DNA from: an uncultured Acidobacteriota bacterium
Lineage (GTDB): Bacteria; Acidobacteriota; Blastocatellia; RBC074
Assembly (NCBI GenBank): GCA_937967285.1
Contig: CALBSU010000223.1
Location: 1 to 11,384 of the forward strand
Reading direction: 5' to 3'
DNA length: 11,384 nucleotides
The notes beneath the pieces are model-generated. The model saw nothing but the letters and a program-made list of their open reading frames with translations, ran no database searches and was not told the origin of the DNA. The position numbers and the translations under genes are program-made. This document shows positions 1 to 11,384 of the stretch, one piece after another. Within the stretch, counting starts at the first letter, position 1. Each line of letters begins with the position of its first letter.

Positions 1-52
<52 letters not shown>

Positions 53-93
53 TAGAATCACAAATAAGTATTGGGAGTGACACGGTGTTGTCT

Positions 94-132
<39 letters not shown>

Positions 133-143
133 GGACCGTAATC

Positions 144-920
<777 letters not shown>

Positions 921-921
921 T

Positions 922-3900
922 CTAATACTTCTTCCTGCGCCCGACGGCTCTGATCGGGATTCTCCTGTTCTTGCGATCAGGGATCACCCGGTTGAACGAC
1001 AACTGCCCCTCGACGATAGTCAGCTTGTAATCGCTCGATCCGCTGAAGGCGCCCACACCGATCAGGTATTCGTCGGGCGGAAGCAGAACCGTCAACTGTT
1101 CTGTCGTCGTGTCGACGTCGGCCGAATAATCGACCACCACGAATCCTCCCTGTCCGTCCGGTTTCAGAATAAACAGGTCCAGATCGGCTGAAGTCGAGAA
1201 CTCGAGCAGCAGCGAGATCGTGGTCGGGCTGTCGAGCAGCAGGTAGAAGAGATCGCTCAGGTCTTCCGAGGTCCCGTCATCGAAGTCGATGGTGATGCCC
1301 CCGATGTCGACTCCGCCGCGATCGCCCTTTGCGATCGTGCCCGTGACCTGGGTTCCGGGACTGACGTCGCAGGACTCGTCGTACGTGTCGTTGGGTTCGG
1401 ACTCTTCTTTCAGTTGCAGGCTCGACTCAGTGATCGTGAAATTGATGAGGTTGCTCTCGGGGCTGACCAGGCCCGTCTCGAAGTCGATGGTGAAGGCGGA
1501 CATCTGAATGACGCCGGCGGAGAATCCGGCCGGGAGGATGGTCGTGATCTGAGTGCCGTCCATCGCGCCGAACGGAATGGCGACGTTGATGTTGTTGCCG
1601 TTCTGGTAGAGGTTGACTATTGAAAGATCGGGCAGGTTGTTCCCGAAGTCTCCCGTCTCCAGATCGAAGTAGTTGCGACCGAGGGACGAGCCCGAGATCC
1701 GAATGGTATCGCCGGCCTTGCCGGCGGGTGCTCCCGTGAGCAGATTGATCGCAGCCGTCAGGACCGGAGTCGCGGGCGCTGTCGGATCCGAGTTGATGTT
1801 GAAATCCAGGGCGTTTGAGCTGTTCCCCTCGATGCCGTCCGGATCGATCCTCCGGGCGATGATCGTGGCGCGTCCCTTGACCAGTCCGAATGCCGGCACC
1901 TGAATGACCAGCTGCGTCGGAGACGCCTGCAGGATGTTTGCCGGGCTCTCGATCCCGTTCTGAAGGAAGATGATCAGGTTCTCATCCGGCGTCGGACCGA
2001 AATTGCTTCCGTTGATCGTCACCTGGGCGCGCGGATCTCCGGCGGCGGGAGTGACGGAAGTCAGAATCGGCGTCGGCACGTTGGACGGCAGCACGGTGAA
2101 CGGCAGCGGCGCGCTGAAATCCGATTCGACGAAGCTCATATCGTCGATCACTGAGACGACGATGCCGGCCGGTCCGGGTCCGATCGGCGGCACTTTACCC
2201 GTCAGCGTCGGCGCGCCTGTCGGGCCGGGAACAACATTGATCTCTTCGGGGTCTACAATCGCGATCACCGCCCCGTCGCGGACGAAACCGATCGTGTTCA
2301 GGTTCGGAAACACGCTGAAGCCCGTTCCGGTGATGGTGAATGTCGATCGCGGGGCGCCGGATCCCGGCGTCACGGCAACCAGTGTCGGCGGCGCTGTCGA
2401 GATGGTGACGACGGCCAGGGTGGACAGAGCGCTTCCGCTCAACGTCGCCGTGGCGTCGATTATCGCGACTCCCGGGCCGGCGCGCATGATGTCGAAGGAT
2501 GTCGTCGTCTGCCCGGCCGGGATTGAAACAGTGGCCGGCACCTTCGCGACGGAAGTATCGTCGCTGGTCAGAGAGACCTGAAGACCTACTGCCGGCGCGG
2601 GCTGGGTCAGCGTCAGTTCAACCTTCGCCGATCCGGTGTTGGAATCGATGTTGATCAGAAACGGAGACATGACCAGCCCGGGCTGCCGGGTATCGCTGAG
2701 GGCGATCGTGCCGACGTTCGTGATTCCGTTTGCGACGACATTGGTGATTGACGAAGTGCCGCGCGGCGGCGTTCCGAACTGCTGCGGGATGACCGCCTCG
2801 GCCTGCAACTGCGGGGTTCCGCTGGTCGATACATCCGCGATGCTGAAACCGCCGTTCTGGTCGCTCCTGCTCGATCGACCGTTGACCGAAACGATCGCCC
2901 CTGAGATCGGAAAACCCAGCAGGTCGATGACGCGGCCGGTCACGGTCGTCACCTCGCTCGGACTGGCGACAAACCAGAAGGTGCCCAGATCCACGATCCG
3001 TCCGTCGGTAACGACTCGATTTCCATCGGCGGTTACCGACGCCGTTCCGCGTCTGATGAAGGCTCCCGCGTTCGGATCGTAACGGTAGAGATCGAGCTTC
3101 GATCCGGCAGGCAGATTGCCCTGATTCGGAAACTGTAGCGTCGCGCCGGGAGAGAAGGTCGAGCCGAAAGGAGTGATCTGTGCGATGGTTCTCGAGTAGA
3201 CGCCCTTCGGCAGTTCGAGGCCGGGCAGCCGCGAGCCCTCGACGACCGTGACCTGCACCGTCCCTGAATTCTTCCCGTCGGGGAAGCGGACGGTTGTGCT
3301 GAACGGAATGTCGAGGACAACTCCGCGGCTCGAGATGCTGATGTTGTTGCCCGGCGCGAAGACCTGATTCTTCGCCCGTCTCTGCGGTATGCCGCCGAAT
3401 TTCGATTTGACGGATGCGTACGGATCTTTCGACGATAAGGCGAGTTTCTCGAACGATTGAGCGACCAGCCCGGAACCGCCGCCTCCGCCGACCGTGCCGC
3501 TGCCTCCGGTGATCTGCTGAAGGCTGATCGGCTGCAAAAACTGGTTGTCGCGGTTGGTTTTGACCGCGGTCTTGAGCGATACCGAAGGGAAGGGCGGGCT
3601 TGCCTGATTCGTCGCGCCGTCGATTTCGATCAGGTTCACGCCTGCGGGCACGTCGCTGAGGACGAAACTCCCCTGCGGATTCGTGCGCACGCTGAGGCTC
3701 GTGCCGACGACACGGATGGTCACGTTCTCGAGCGGGACCGGCGGATTGTTGCCGCTGCCGGTCGACTGGACGATCCCGCTGATCGAGGTTCTGATCAGAA
3801 AAGGCGTTGCGCTGATCGCTTCGCCCTGCGGGGTCTGGACGGTCACCTTGCCGGATTCGGCTCCGAAAGGAACGATGACATTCATCTGATTCGCGCTTGC

Positions 3901-4920
3901 CGAGATGACTCTCGCCTGAGAGCTGCCGAACCGGACGATATTCTGCTCCGTCGTGGTCGAGAACCCCGATCCGTTGATGGTCACCGTCTGGCCGACCAGC
4001 GCCGGATCGCTGGAGCCGAAGCCGCTGATCGACAGGTTGCCTGCCGGCGCGCCGGCGATACTGACCGTCACGGTGTTGGACGAGAGGCCGGCGGCGACCA
4101 GATTGAGACTGACATTGCCGGCGCCCTTGAGCGACTCAGGGATCTGAAGATTGATCTGGTCCAGTCCCGTGAACCCGGGGGCCGCAACCGGCGAGACGGG
4201 AACCTCGATGCCGCCGATGATCGCCCGGACCGATCCCGGCGCCGCGTTTCTGAGTCCCGTCCCGTAGAGGATCAGGAATGCGGGTTGCTGGGCTGTTCCG
4301 ACATCGATCGGCGAGGGGATGAATTGCGAGGGATTGACCGGATCGGGAGCGAACGGCAGGTTCGGATCGAAGACGAACTGCCCGCCCCCGTTGATTCGTC
4401 CGGTGACGGCCGCGGGCGCTCCGGTTCCGTTGGCATTGGCTGTGAAGATCGCCGGCGCCGATGTCGCGATCTGCAGGGTTCCGCGCGACACTACCTGATC
4501 GCCGTTGCCCAGCGTCGAGGTGACGACGACCTGTGCCTCTCCGGCAGTCGTTCCGGACGGGATCAGGAAATTGATCTGTCCCGATGAAACGAAGAAGAGC
4601 GGCGCGGCGACTCCGTTGACGGTCACGGTTGTCCCGCTGAGCGTCGTCGGCAACGGCTGCGCCGCGGCAATCTGAGTCCCCGTGGCCAGTTCTGTTCCGA
4701 ATGCCGCCACGATCGAATCCGGAGCCAGAGGAGCAGGTGATCCCACGAAACTTGCCGCCGAGACTCCGGTTACGGCCACGCTGTTCTGGATGACGGTCGC
4801 CGCCCTGGCGCGGCGGACTTCCGGCAGCATAACCGTCACGAGGAGAGCGACGGCGACCGACAAGGCGATGACCGGATGATGAACCAGACTCAGTGCGGCA
4901 TTTCTGAATGATGATGTCAT
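922..4920 (-). CDS. Large exported multi-domain protein (Solibacter-type, IPT/TIG, PPC)
   Basis: A 1332-residue secreted or surface protein of unknown specific role. An N-terminal hydrophobic helix (about 16-31) ending in RRARA is a likely Sec signal or anchor. Residues about 50-290 resemble the Solibacter TIGR03437 domain, including [13 protein letters not shown] (109-121), SAPAIFT (154-160) and LYGTGL (218-223). An IPT/TIG fold follows (about 292-376), then a carboxypeptidase-regulatory-like repeat (378-470), a Gly-rich linker (471-484) and a beta-rich block (505-652) with [19 protein letters not shown] second regulatory-like repeat (658-742), an Ig-like segment (745-842) and two or three IPT-like domains (844-1165) come next. 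A PPC-like beta-sandwich (about 1172-1305; [15 protein letters not shown]) precedes a basic tail. No catalytic motif was seen, so adhesion or matrix binding is inference. The ATG has AAGGG 6 nt upstream (4927-4931). Confidence 0.9.
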   Translation of the reverse strand: MTSSFRNAALSLVHHPVIALSVAVALLVTVMLPEVRRARAATVIQNSVAVTGVSAASFVGSPAPLAPDSIVAAFGTELATGTQIAAAQPLPTTLSGTTVTVNGVAAPLFFVSSGQINFLIPSGTTAGEAQVVVTSTLGNGDQVVSRGTLQIATSAPAIFTANANGTGAPAAVTGRINGGGQFVFDPNLPFAPDPVNPSQFIPSPIDVGTAQQPAFLILYGTGLRNAAPGSVRAIIGGIEVPVSPVAAPGFTGLDQINLQIPESLKGAGNVSLNLVAAGLSSNTVTVSIAGAPAGNLSISGFGSSDPALVGQTVTINGSGFSTTTEQNIVRFGSSQARVISASANQMNVIVPFGAESGKVTVQTPQGEAISATPFLIRTSISGIVQSTGSGNNPPVPLENVTIRVVGTSLSVRTNPQGSFVLSDVPAGVNLIEIDGATNQASPPFPSVSLKTAVKTNRDNQFLQPISLQQITGGSGTVGGGGGSGLVAQSFEKLALSSKDPYASVKSKFGGIPQRRAKNQVFAPGNNISISSRGVVLDIPFSTTVRFPDGKNSGTVQVTVVEGSRLPGLELPKGVYSRTIAQITPFGSTFSPGATLQFPNQGNLPAGSKLDLYRYDPNAGAFIRRGTASVTADGNRVVTDGRIVDLGTFWFVASPSEVTTVTGRVIDLLGFPISGAIVSVNGRSSRSDQNGGFSIADVSTSGTPQLQAEAVIPQQFGTPPRGTSSITNVVANGITNVGTIALSDTRQPGLVMSPFLINIDSNTGSAKVELTLTQPAPAVGLQVSLTSDDTSVAKVPATVSIPAGQTTTSFDIMRAGPGVAIIDATATLSGSALSTLAVVTISTAPPTLVAVTPGSGAPRSTFTITGTGFSVFPNLNTIGFVRDGAVIAIVDPEEINVVPGPTGAPTLTGKVPPIGPGPAGIVVSVIDDMSFVESDFSAPLPFTVLPSNVPTPILTSVTPAAGDPRAQVTINGSNFGPTPDENLIIFLQNGIESPANILQASPTQLVIQVPAFGLVKGRATIIARRIDPDGIEGNSSNALDFNINSDPTAPATPVLTAAINLLTGAPAGKAGDTIRISGSSLGRNYFDLETGDFGNNLPDLSIVNLYQNGNNINVAIPFGAMDGTQITTILPAGFSAGVIQMSAFTIDFETGLVSPESNLINFTITESSLQLKEESEPNDTYDESCDVSPGTQVTGTIAKGDRGGVDIGGITIDFDDGTSEDLSDLFYLLLDSPTTISLLLEFSTSADLDLFILKPDGQGGFVVVDYSADVDTTTEQLTVLLPPDEYLIGVGAFSGSSDYKLTIVEGQLSFNRVIPDRKNRRIPIRAVGRRKKY

Positions 4921-4996
4921 TGCGAACCCTTCATTTGTTGCCGTCAGCTCGGCGGGGGCGAGTCGAGGGATTTCGTTGAATGATCACGAAGGTCGA

Positions 4997-5025
4997 ATTA
5001 TAGGGTTCTTACGATCGACAAGTAA
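4997..5025 (-). promoter_or_regulatory. Candidate promoter for the large exported protein
   Basis: On the minus strand a perfect TATAAT (-10) lies at 4997-5002 in a locally AT-rich patch, about 77 bp before the ATG at 4920. A 17-bp spacer leads to a poor -35 (TTACTT, 5020-5025); a better-looking TTGTCG (5016-5021) is only 13 bp away. The call rests mainly on the -10 and on its place in the divergent gap. Confidence 0.4.
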
Positions 5026-5065
5026 ATGCTTCTGAAGCGCTCCACGACCATTGGCCGGGTGGCGC

Positions 5066-5093
5066 TTGAATCTTGTTGCGGAAATTATAAAAT
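5066..5093 (+). promoter_or_regulatory. Candidate promoter for the J-protein/peptidase pair
   Basis: TTGAAT (5066-5071) and TAAAAT (5088-5093) are separated by 16 bp, a fair sigma-70-like match in the most AT-rich part of the divergent gap. Transcription would start near 5100, leaving a leader of about 105 nt before the ATG at 5206. No other strong candidate was seen on this strand. Confidence 0.4.
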
Positions 5094-5205
5094 AGGATTG
5101 TATTTAACGCGTCCGTCGCATCATCAACCATTCATCCGGCCGGTCATGGCCGAGCGGGATTGCGATTGCGCGATGAAGGATCATCACCTGTAACGGGACC
5201 AGGCC

Positions 5206-5984
5206 ATGGCGAATCTGTATGCCGTCCTCGGTGTCAATCGCACCGCGACAACCAGCGAAATCAAGTCCGCGTATCGTCGGTTGGCGCGTCAGTATCACCC
5301 TGATGTGAATTCGGACCCGTCGGCCGGCGCCAGATTCTCCCAGATCAGCCAGGCATATCAGACTCTGATCGATCCCGAACGTCGGAAGATGTACGACTCG
5401 ACCGGCAGCGTCACGGCCTCATCGACTCGACCGGCCAGCTCCGCGGCGGCGCGGGCCGCGCGCCGCGCCTACTATCAGGCGCGCGCAGACCGGATCGTCA
5501 ACGAATGGCTCGAACGCGAGCGCGAGGAGACTCGCATGCGCGGCAAGGCGGTCTATACCACCGTCACGCTCTTCATCTCGACCTTCATGGTGGCGATGAC
5601 CAAACCGTCGATCTTCGAGACGACCAGCATATTCTGGCGAATCTCGCTGATCGCGCTCTTCGGCGTCGGCGTCTGGCATCTTGTGACCAGTCTCAAGAAG
5701 CACTTCGATCACTACACCTACCGGCCGGGAAGAATCTCGATCACCGGAAGCTCGAAACCCGACAAGCAGTTCAAGCGCAGCGTCGCCTGGGCCTTCGTCA
5801 TCGGCGGATACCTGCTCTCGCTCGGCACAGGGATGCTGATCGGGATGCTGACCGAGGACTTCTCGTCGCAGTTTTTCGGCAATAACACGATGGTCGATGC
5901 GCTCTTCTCCGTTATGTTCTACCCGCCGATAGCCGTGCTGATCGTCGATATGATGTACCTCGTCAATCTGCACTTCGAGGATCT

Positions 5985-5988
<4 letters not shown>
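5206..5988 (+). CDS. Membrane-anchored J-domain (DnaJ-like) protein
   Basis: A 260-residue protein with an N-terminal J domain (about 2-66), the module that stimulates Hsp70/DnaK ATPase activity. It opens with NLYAVLGV, has the helix II residues AYRRLARQY, the invariant HPD at 31-33, and helix III ending in DPERRKMYD. An Ala/Arg-rich and then charged, probably helical linker (70-113) follows. Four hydrophobic segments come next, at about 115-131, 143-161, 193-214 and 229-253. There is no Gly/Phe region, zinc-finger domain or client-binding domain of classical DnaJ, so this is a specialised J protein. With four helices, both ends should face the cytoplasm, where the J domain could recruit DnaK to the membrane (inference). 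The ATG has GGGA 7 nt upstream. Its stop overlaps the start of the exported peptidase gene by 4 nt. Family membership beyond the J domain was not recognised. Confidence 0.9.
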
Positions 5989-7478
<1,490 letters not shown>

Positions 7479-7491
7479 TCAGTTGTTGAAA

Positions 7492-7539
7492 GCGGCGCCT
7501 GTGGGCATAACGATGAATTGCCGGATGTTGGGGCGCCGC
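7492..7539. terminator. GC-rich inverted repeat between convergent genes
   Basis: GCGGCGCC (7492-7499) and GGCGCCGC (7532-7539) are perfect 8-bp inverted arms around a 32-nt loop. They sit in the 70-bp gap between the convergent peptidase and DUF3108 genes. The position suits a bidirectional terminator, but no T-tract follows on either strand, so an intrinsic terminator of the usual type is not shown. It could be a Rho-independent variant, an RNA 3'-end stabiliser or chance. Confidence 0.35.
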
Positions 7540-7548
7540 ACTCCAAAG

Positions 7549-9132
<1,584 letters not shown>

Positions 9133-9137
9133 CAAAA

Positions 9138-9141
9138 TCCC
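9138..9141 (-). promoter_or_regulatory. Ribosome binding site deciding the DUF3108 gene start
   Basis: GGGA on the minus strand lies 5 nt before the ATG at 9132. An in-frame TTG directly before that ATG would leave only 2 nt, so the ATG is the better start. Confidence 0.5.
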
Positions 9142-9219
9142 GGTCCGAATAACTCATTCAGTGTTCCCGCCGTCCGCGAGTCCACCTGCTTTAAGAACAA
9201 GCTGCTATTTTCCAATAAT

Positions 9220-9960
9220 TCAGTTATTTACGCCAGCCGCGCCGGATATTTCGTCGAGAATCCCGCGAGCGGCTGTCCGGGGGGATTGTGCCGCGGTGAT
9301 GGGGCGTCCGATGACCAGATAGTTCGCTCCGGCGGCGAGCGCTTCAGACGGGGTCATGACACGCTTCTGATCATTGAGGGCCGAGCCGAGGGGGCGCACG
9401 CCCGGTGTCAGGATAACAAATTCAGGATTTTTTACCACTTTTCTAATCGGAACGATCTCGCGCGGCGAGGCGACCACGCCGTCGATCCCGGAATTCTCGC
9501 AGAGCGCCGCAAGGCGGACGACTTCGGCCTCCACGTCAGGTGCGATGCCGACCTCCGAGAGCGATTCGCCGGTATGGCTGGTCAGGATCGTCACGCCCAG
9601 GATGACGGGTCTGCGGATCGCTTCCTTGTCGGCCGCTTCGCTGACGGCATCGGCGACCGCGCGCATCATCCCGGAACCGCCCAGCGCGTGGACGTTGAAG
9701 ATGCTCACCCCGAGCCTGGCGGCAGCAACGCCGGCCTTCGCAACCGTATTCGGGATGTCGTGAAATTTCAGGTCCAGAAATACCTCTTCGCCGGATTCGG
9801 TGATTCTCCGAACGATGTCAGGGCCGGCTGAGGTGAACAGTTCCTTGCCGATCTTGAACATGCCGACCAGACCGCGCAGTTCGTCGACCAGTTTAAGCGC
9901 CTCGTCGGCCGTGCTGACGTCCAGCGCAACGACGATCGGATTGTGATGCCTGACTCTCAA
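9220..9960 (-). CDS. pyrF: Orotidine 5'-phosphate decarboxylase PyrF
   Basis: PyrF decarboxylates OMP to UMP, the last step of de novo pyrimidine synthesis, in the cytoplasm. The 246-residue protein has the usual bacterial class I length. It shows VALDV (11-15), FKIG with Lys37, and the catalytic LDLKFHDIPNT block with Asp63, Lys65 and Asp68. VILTPGVRP (182-190) follows, as does the phosphate-binding YLVIGRPI with Arg219. All key residues are present. The start is TTG at 9960. Between it and the in-frame stop ten codons upstream there is no ATG, GTG or other TTG. The next internal Met (34) would delete the Asp14 strand. GGGA at 9966-9969 supports the TTG. It follows the M23 peptidase gene by 19 nt, so the two are probably co-transcribed despite unrelated functions. 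Confidence 0.96.
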   Translation of the reverse strand: MRVRHHNPIVVALDVSTADEALKLVDELRGLVGMFKIGKELFTSAGPDIVRRITESGEEVFLDLKFHDIPNTVAKAGVAAARLGVSIFNVHALGGSGMMRAVADAVSEAADKEAIRRPVILGVTILTSHTGESLSEVGIAPDVEAEVVRLAALCENSGIDGVVASPREIVPIRKVVKNPEFVILTPGVRPLGSALNDQKRVMTPSEALAAGANYLVIGRPITAAQSPRTAARGILDEISGAAGVNN

Positions 9961-9965
9961 TGCAT

Positions 9966-9969
9966 TCCC
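9966..9969 (-). promoter_or_regulatory. Ribosome binding site supporting the pyrF TTG start
   Basis: GGGA on the minus strand, in the 19-nt gap after the M23 gene, is 5 nt from the TTG at 9960. A nearby out-of-frame ATG (ATGCATTGA) stops after two codons and is not the start. Confidence 0.5.
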
Positions 9970-9979
9970 GCCTTGCTGC

Positions 9980-10885
9980 TCAAAATTTCATCCCGATCAG
10001 CGTCTGCGGATCGAGATATACTCCCTGCCACCTGACCGCGACGTGCAGATGCGGCGCCGTCACCCGGCCGGTGTCTCCGCTCAGCCCGATCAACCGCCCT
10101 TTTTCCACTCTGTCGCCCTGCTTCACGCGCAACTCCGACAGGTGCATGTAGAGCGTCATCAGGCCGTACCCGTGGTCGATCACGATGAAGCCGCCCTCGT
10201 AAAACATCTCGTGCGCAAGGACGACCTCGCCCGAGTTCATCGCGGCGACCGGTGTCCCGATCGCGGCGCGCAGATCCATTCCCTGATGTACGCTCTGCCG
10301 GCGCCGATTGAAGACGCGCTCCGTCCCGAACGAACCGGTTATCACGTCATCGACAGGGGTTGCGAAGCCTCCGGTCCAGAGTCGCCCGGCAGTGAACCTG
10401 GCGAACGCCTCCTTCTTCAACACCTGATCCTGCCTGATTCGCTCGAGCGTTTCCGGGTCCGGTTCCGTATACCTTTGCGGAACTCTGAGGGCAATTTTAC
10501 GGTAGGCCGCCTTGCGGATCGTTACGGCGTGGGTCGAGGAAGCGACGGCCCCGTTCGGCAAAGTGCCGCTCAAAACCAGCTCATGACTGCCCGCAGGCGC
10601 GTCGATTCCGACACCGGCCAAACCGTACCACGTCCCGGCGGCATCGTCAAAGTCAAAATATACCTGCCGGTTCCTCCATCTTCCCTTGAGCGATGAAAGC
10701 CTCTCGGACGCCCTGACCGCGAACAGCAGCGGCGATCCGTTGACGGGTGTTTCAGGATTTACGGTCAGGTCGAACCTGACTCTCTGCGCGCGCTCCCGGG
10801 TTCCGTGGACCATCTTCCCGGGCTCCGTCGAAACAAAAGCCGTCACGCAAAGCAGTAATGCCGGCAGAATTGCCAATCTGTTCAT
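9980..10885 (-). CDS. Exported M23-family metallopeptidase (LytM/lysostaphin fold)
   Basis: A 301-residue exported peptidase likely acting on peptidoglycan cross-bridges or stems in the periplasm. An N-terminal hydrophobic segment (3-19) is a signal peptide or anchor. Residues about 36-125 form a beta-rich, Ig-like region; a helical, charged linker follows (140-168). The C-terminal M23 domain (about 175-295) has SVHQGMDLRA with zinc ligands His200 and Asp204, LYMHLS with His248, and the HLH motif with His279 and His281, so all expected metal and catalytic residues are present. GDRVEKGRLIGLSGDTG is typical of this family. The ATG is preceded by GAGG (10893-10896) at 7 nt. The gene lies 49 nt after the GNAT gene and 19 nt before pyrF on the same strand. 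Whether it is a true hydrolase or a divisome or envelope regulator cannot be told; the intact ligands favour an active enzyme. Confidence 0.93.
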   Translation of the reverse strand: MNRLAILPALLLCVTAFVSTEPGKMVHGTRERAQRVRFDLTVNPETPVNGSPLLFAVRASERLSSLKGRWRNRQVYFDFDDAAGTWYGLAGVGIDAPAGSHELVLSGTLPNGAVASSTHAVTIRKAAYRKIALRVPQRYTEPDPETLERIRQDQVLKKEAFARFTAGRLWTGGFATPVDDVITGSFGTERVFNRRRQSVHQGMDLRAAIGTPVAAMNSGEVVLAHEMFYEGGFIVIDHGYGLMTLYMHLSELRVKQGDRVEKGRLIGLSGDTGRVTAPHLHVAVRWQGVYLDPQTLIGMKF

Positions 10886-10890
10886 CTCGT

Positions 10891-10918
10891 AACCTCATTT
10901 ATGTCGGGACACGAGGTT
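10891..10918 (-). promoter_or_regulatory. Possible hairpin covering the M23 gene ribosome binding site
   Basis: On the minus strand AACCTC (10913-10918) can pair with GAGGTT (10891-10896), which contains the Shine-Dalgarno GAGG of the M23 gene. The loop between them holds a small TGTC/GACA inner pairing. If formed in the GNAT-M23 transcript it could limit M23 translation. The stem is only 6 bp, so chance is quite possible. Confidence 0.25.
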
Positions 10919-10934
10919 CTCTGAGGAGGGGCTG

Positions 10935-11384
10935 TCAGAATCCGCCGAACTCGTCGGCGTAGTATATCGTTCCAGATCGTCCATTCAGGCAATCGGGCTT
11001 CAATTCGATCGCCATGAAGACATCGTCCGGAACATTATACACGCTCTTCAATCCGTAGCGGCTTGCGGGGTGGAATCCGAAACGCGGATAGTAGTGGGCA
11101 TGACCGAGAACGACGACGGCATCGAAACCCAGACGGGCGGCCTCGATCAGCCCTTCCCAGACGAGCGCTGTTCCGATGCCTGATCCCTGATGTTCAGGCG
11201 CCACGGCCAACGGCGCCAGCCCGAGCAGTCGCAGACCCTCTCCGCCGGGCGACAGGCTGACCGAACTGAACAGGATATGCCCGACGATCTCGCCGTCGAT
11301 TTCAGCGACAAGGGAGATTACCGCCTTTCCGGCGGAACGCAGCCGATCGACCAGCTCGGCCTCTTCCTCGCGGTCGAACGCTTC
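10935..11384 (-). CDS. GNAT family N-acetyltransferase (YhbS-like), partial
   Basis: The reading frame is open from the right edge to the stop at 10935, giving 149 residues; the true start lies outside the window, probably only a few codons away. GNAT enzymes transfer an acetyl group from acetyl-CoA to an amine. The visible start EAFDREEEAELVDRLR and the strand EIDGEIVGHILFS fit the family's N-terminal region. LAVAPEHQGSGIGTAL is motif A, with the Q-x-x-G-x-G acetyl-CoA loop. HAHYYPRFGFHPASRYGL matches the C-terminal signature of YhbS-like (COG3153) acetyltransferases. A TTG at 11210 lies inside motif A and cannot be the start. The substrate is unknown. It is the first gene seen of the minus-strand group leading to M23 and pyrF. 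Confidence 0.88.
   Translation of the reverse strand, partial: EAFDREEEAELVDRLRSAGKAVISLVAEIDGEIVGHILFSSVSLSPGGEGLRLLGLAPLAVAPEHQGSGIGTALVWEGLIEAARLGFDAVVVLGHAHYYPRFGFHPASRYGLKSVYNVPDDVFMAIELKPDCLNGRSGTIYYADEFGGF

Noticed and set aside
3457..4587. Plus-strand open frame of 376 codons
   Set aside because: It lies wholly antisense to the large exported protein, is rich in Arg and Asp with no domain or hydrophobic pattern, and has no gene-like context. The minus-strand frame carries clear domains.
5146..5193. Fifteen-codon mini-ORF in the leader before the J-protein gene
   Set aside because: It could be a leader peptide, but it has no Shine-Dalgarno sequence and no attenuator-like codon run, and an ORF this short is expected by chance.
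10935..11210. A complete 91-codon acetyltransferase starting at 11210
   Set aside because: That start is a TTG inside the acetyl-CoA binding motif. The frame continues open to the window edge with family-like sequence, so the gene is longer and cut by the edge.

Overview
The window is ordinary bacterial chromosome of moderately high GC, with eight genes and no tRNA, rRNA, insertion sequence, phage gene or CRISPR array. An Acidobacteriota origin (Solibacter- or Blastocatellia-like) is the best guess. The main reason is the huge exported protein at 922-4920, which carries the Solibacter-type domain (TIGR03437-like) with IPT/TIG, carboxypeptidase-regulatory-like and PPC modules, an architecture abundant in that phylum. 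The lineage is inferred from domain content only.

Layout. Positions 1-126 hold a heptamer array (GTAGAAA) facing a second array of its reverse complement, just upstream of thiG (144-920, +, thiazole synthase). thiG converges with the large secreted protein gene (922-4920, -), leaving one base between their stop codons. A 285-bp AT-richer divergent region (4921-5205) follows, with a candidate promoter on each strand and no gene. Then comes a plus-strand pair joined by a 4-nt stop/start overlap: a four-helix membrane protein with an N-terminal J domain (5206-5988) and an exported gluzincin-type metallopeptidase related to M61/M1 (5985-7478).

From 7549 to the right edge every gene is on the minus strand. 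In transcription order these are a GNAT N-acetyltransferase cut by the window edge (10935-11384), an exported M23 peptidase (9980-10885), pyrF (9220-9960, with a TTG start) and an exported protein with two tandem DUF3108 domains (7549-9132). Their gaps of 49, 19 and 87 nt allow an operon, but only M23-pyrF is tightly spaced. The rightward and leftward blocks converge around a 70-bp gap holding a GC-rich inverted repeat.

Function. Two genes are housekeeping enzymes (thiamine thiazole and UMP synthesis). Four are exported or envelope proteins: the large multi-domain protein, the gluzincin, the DUF3108 protein and the M23 peptidase. The J protein is a predicted membrane protein. The least familiar unit is the translationally coupled J-domain/gluzincin pair. 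No complete defence, secretion or biosynthetic system could be demonstrated.
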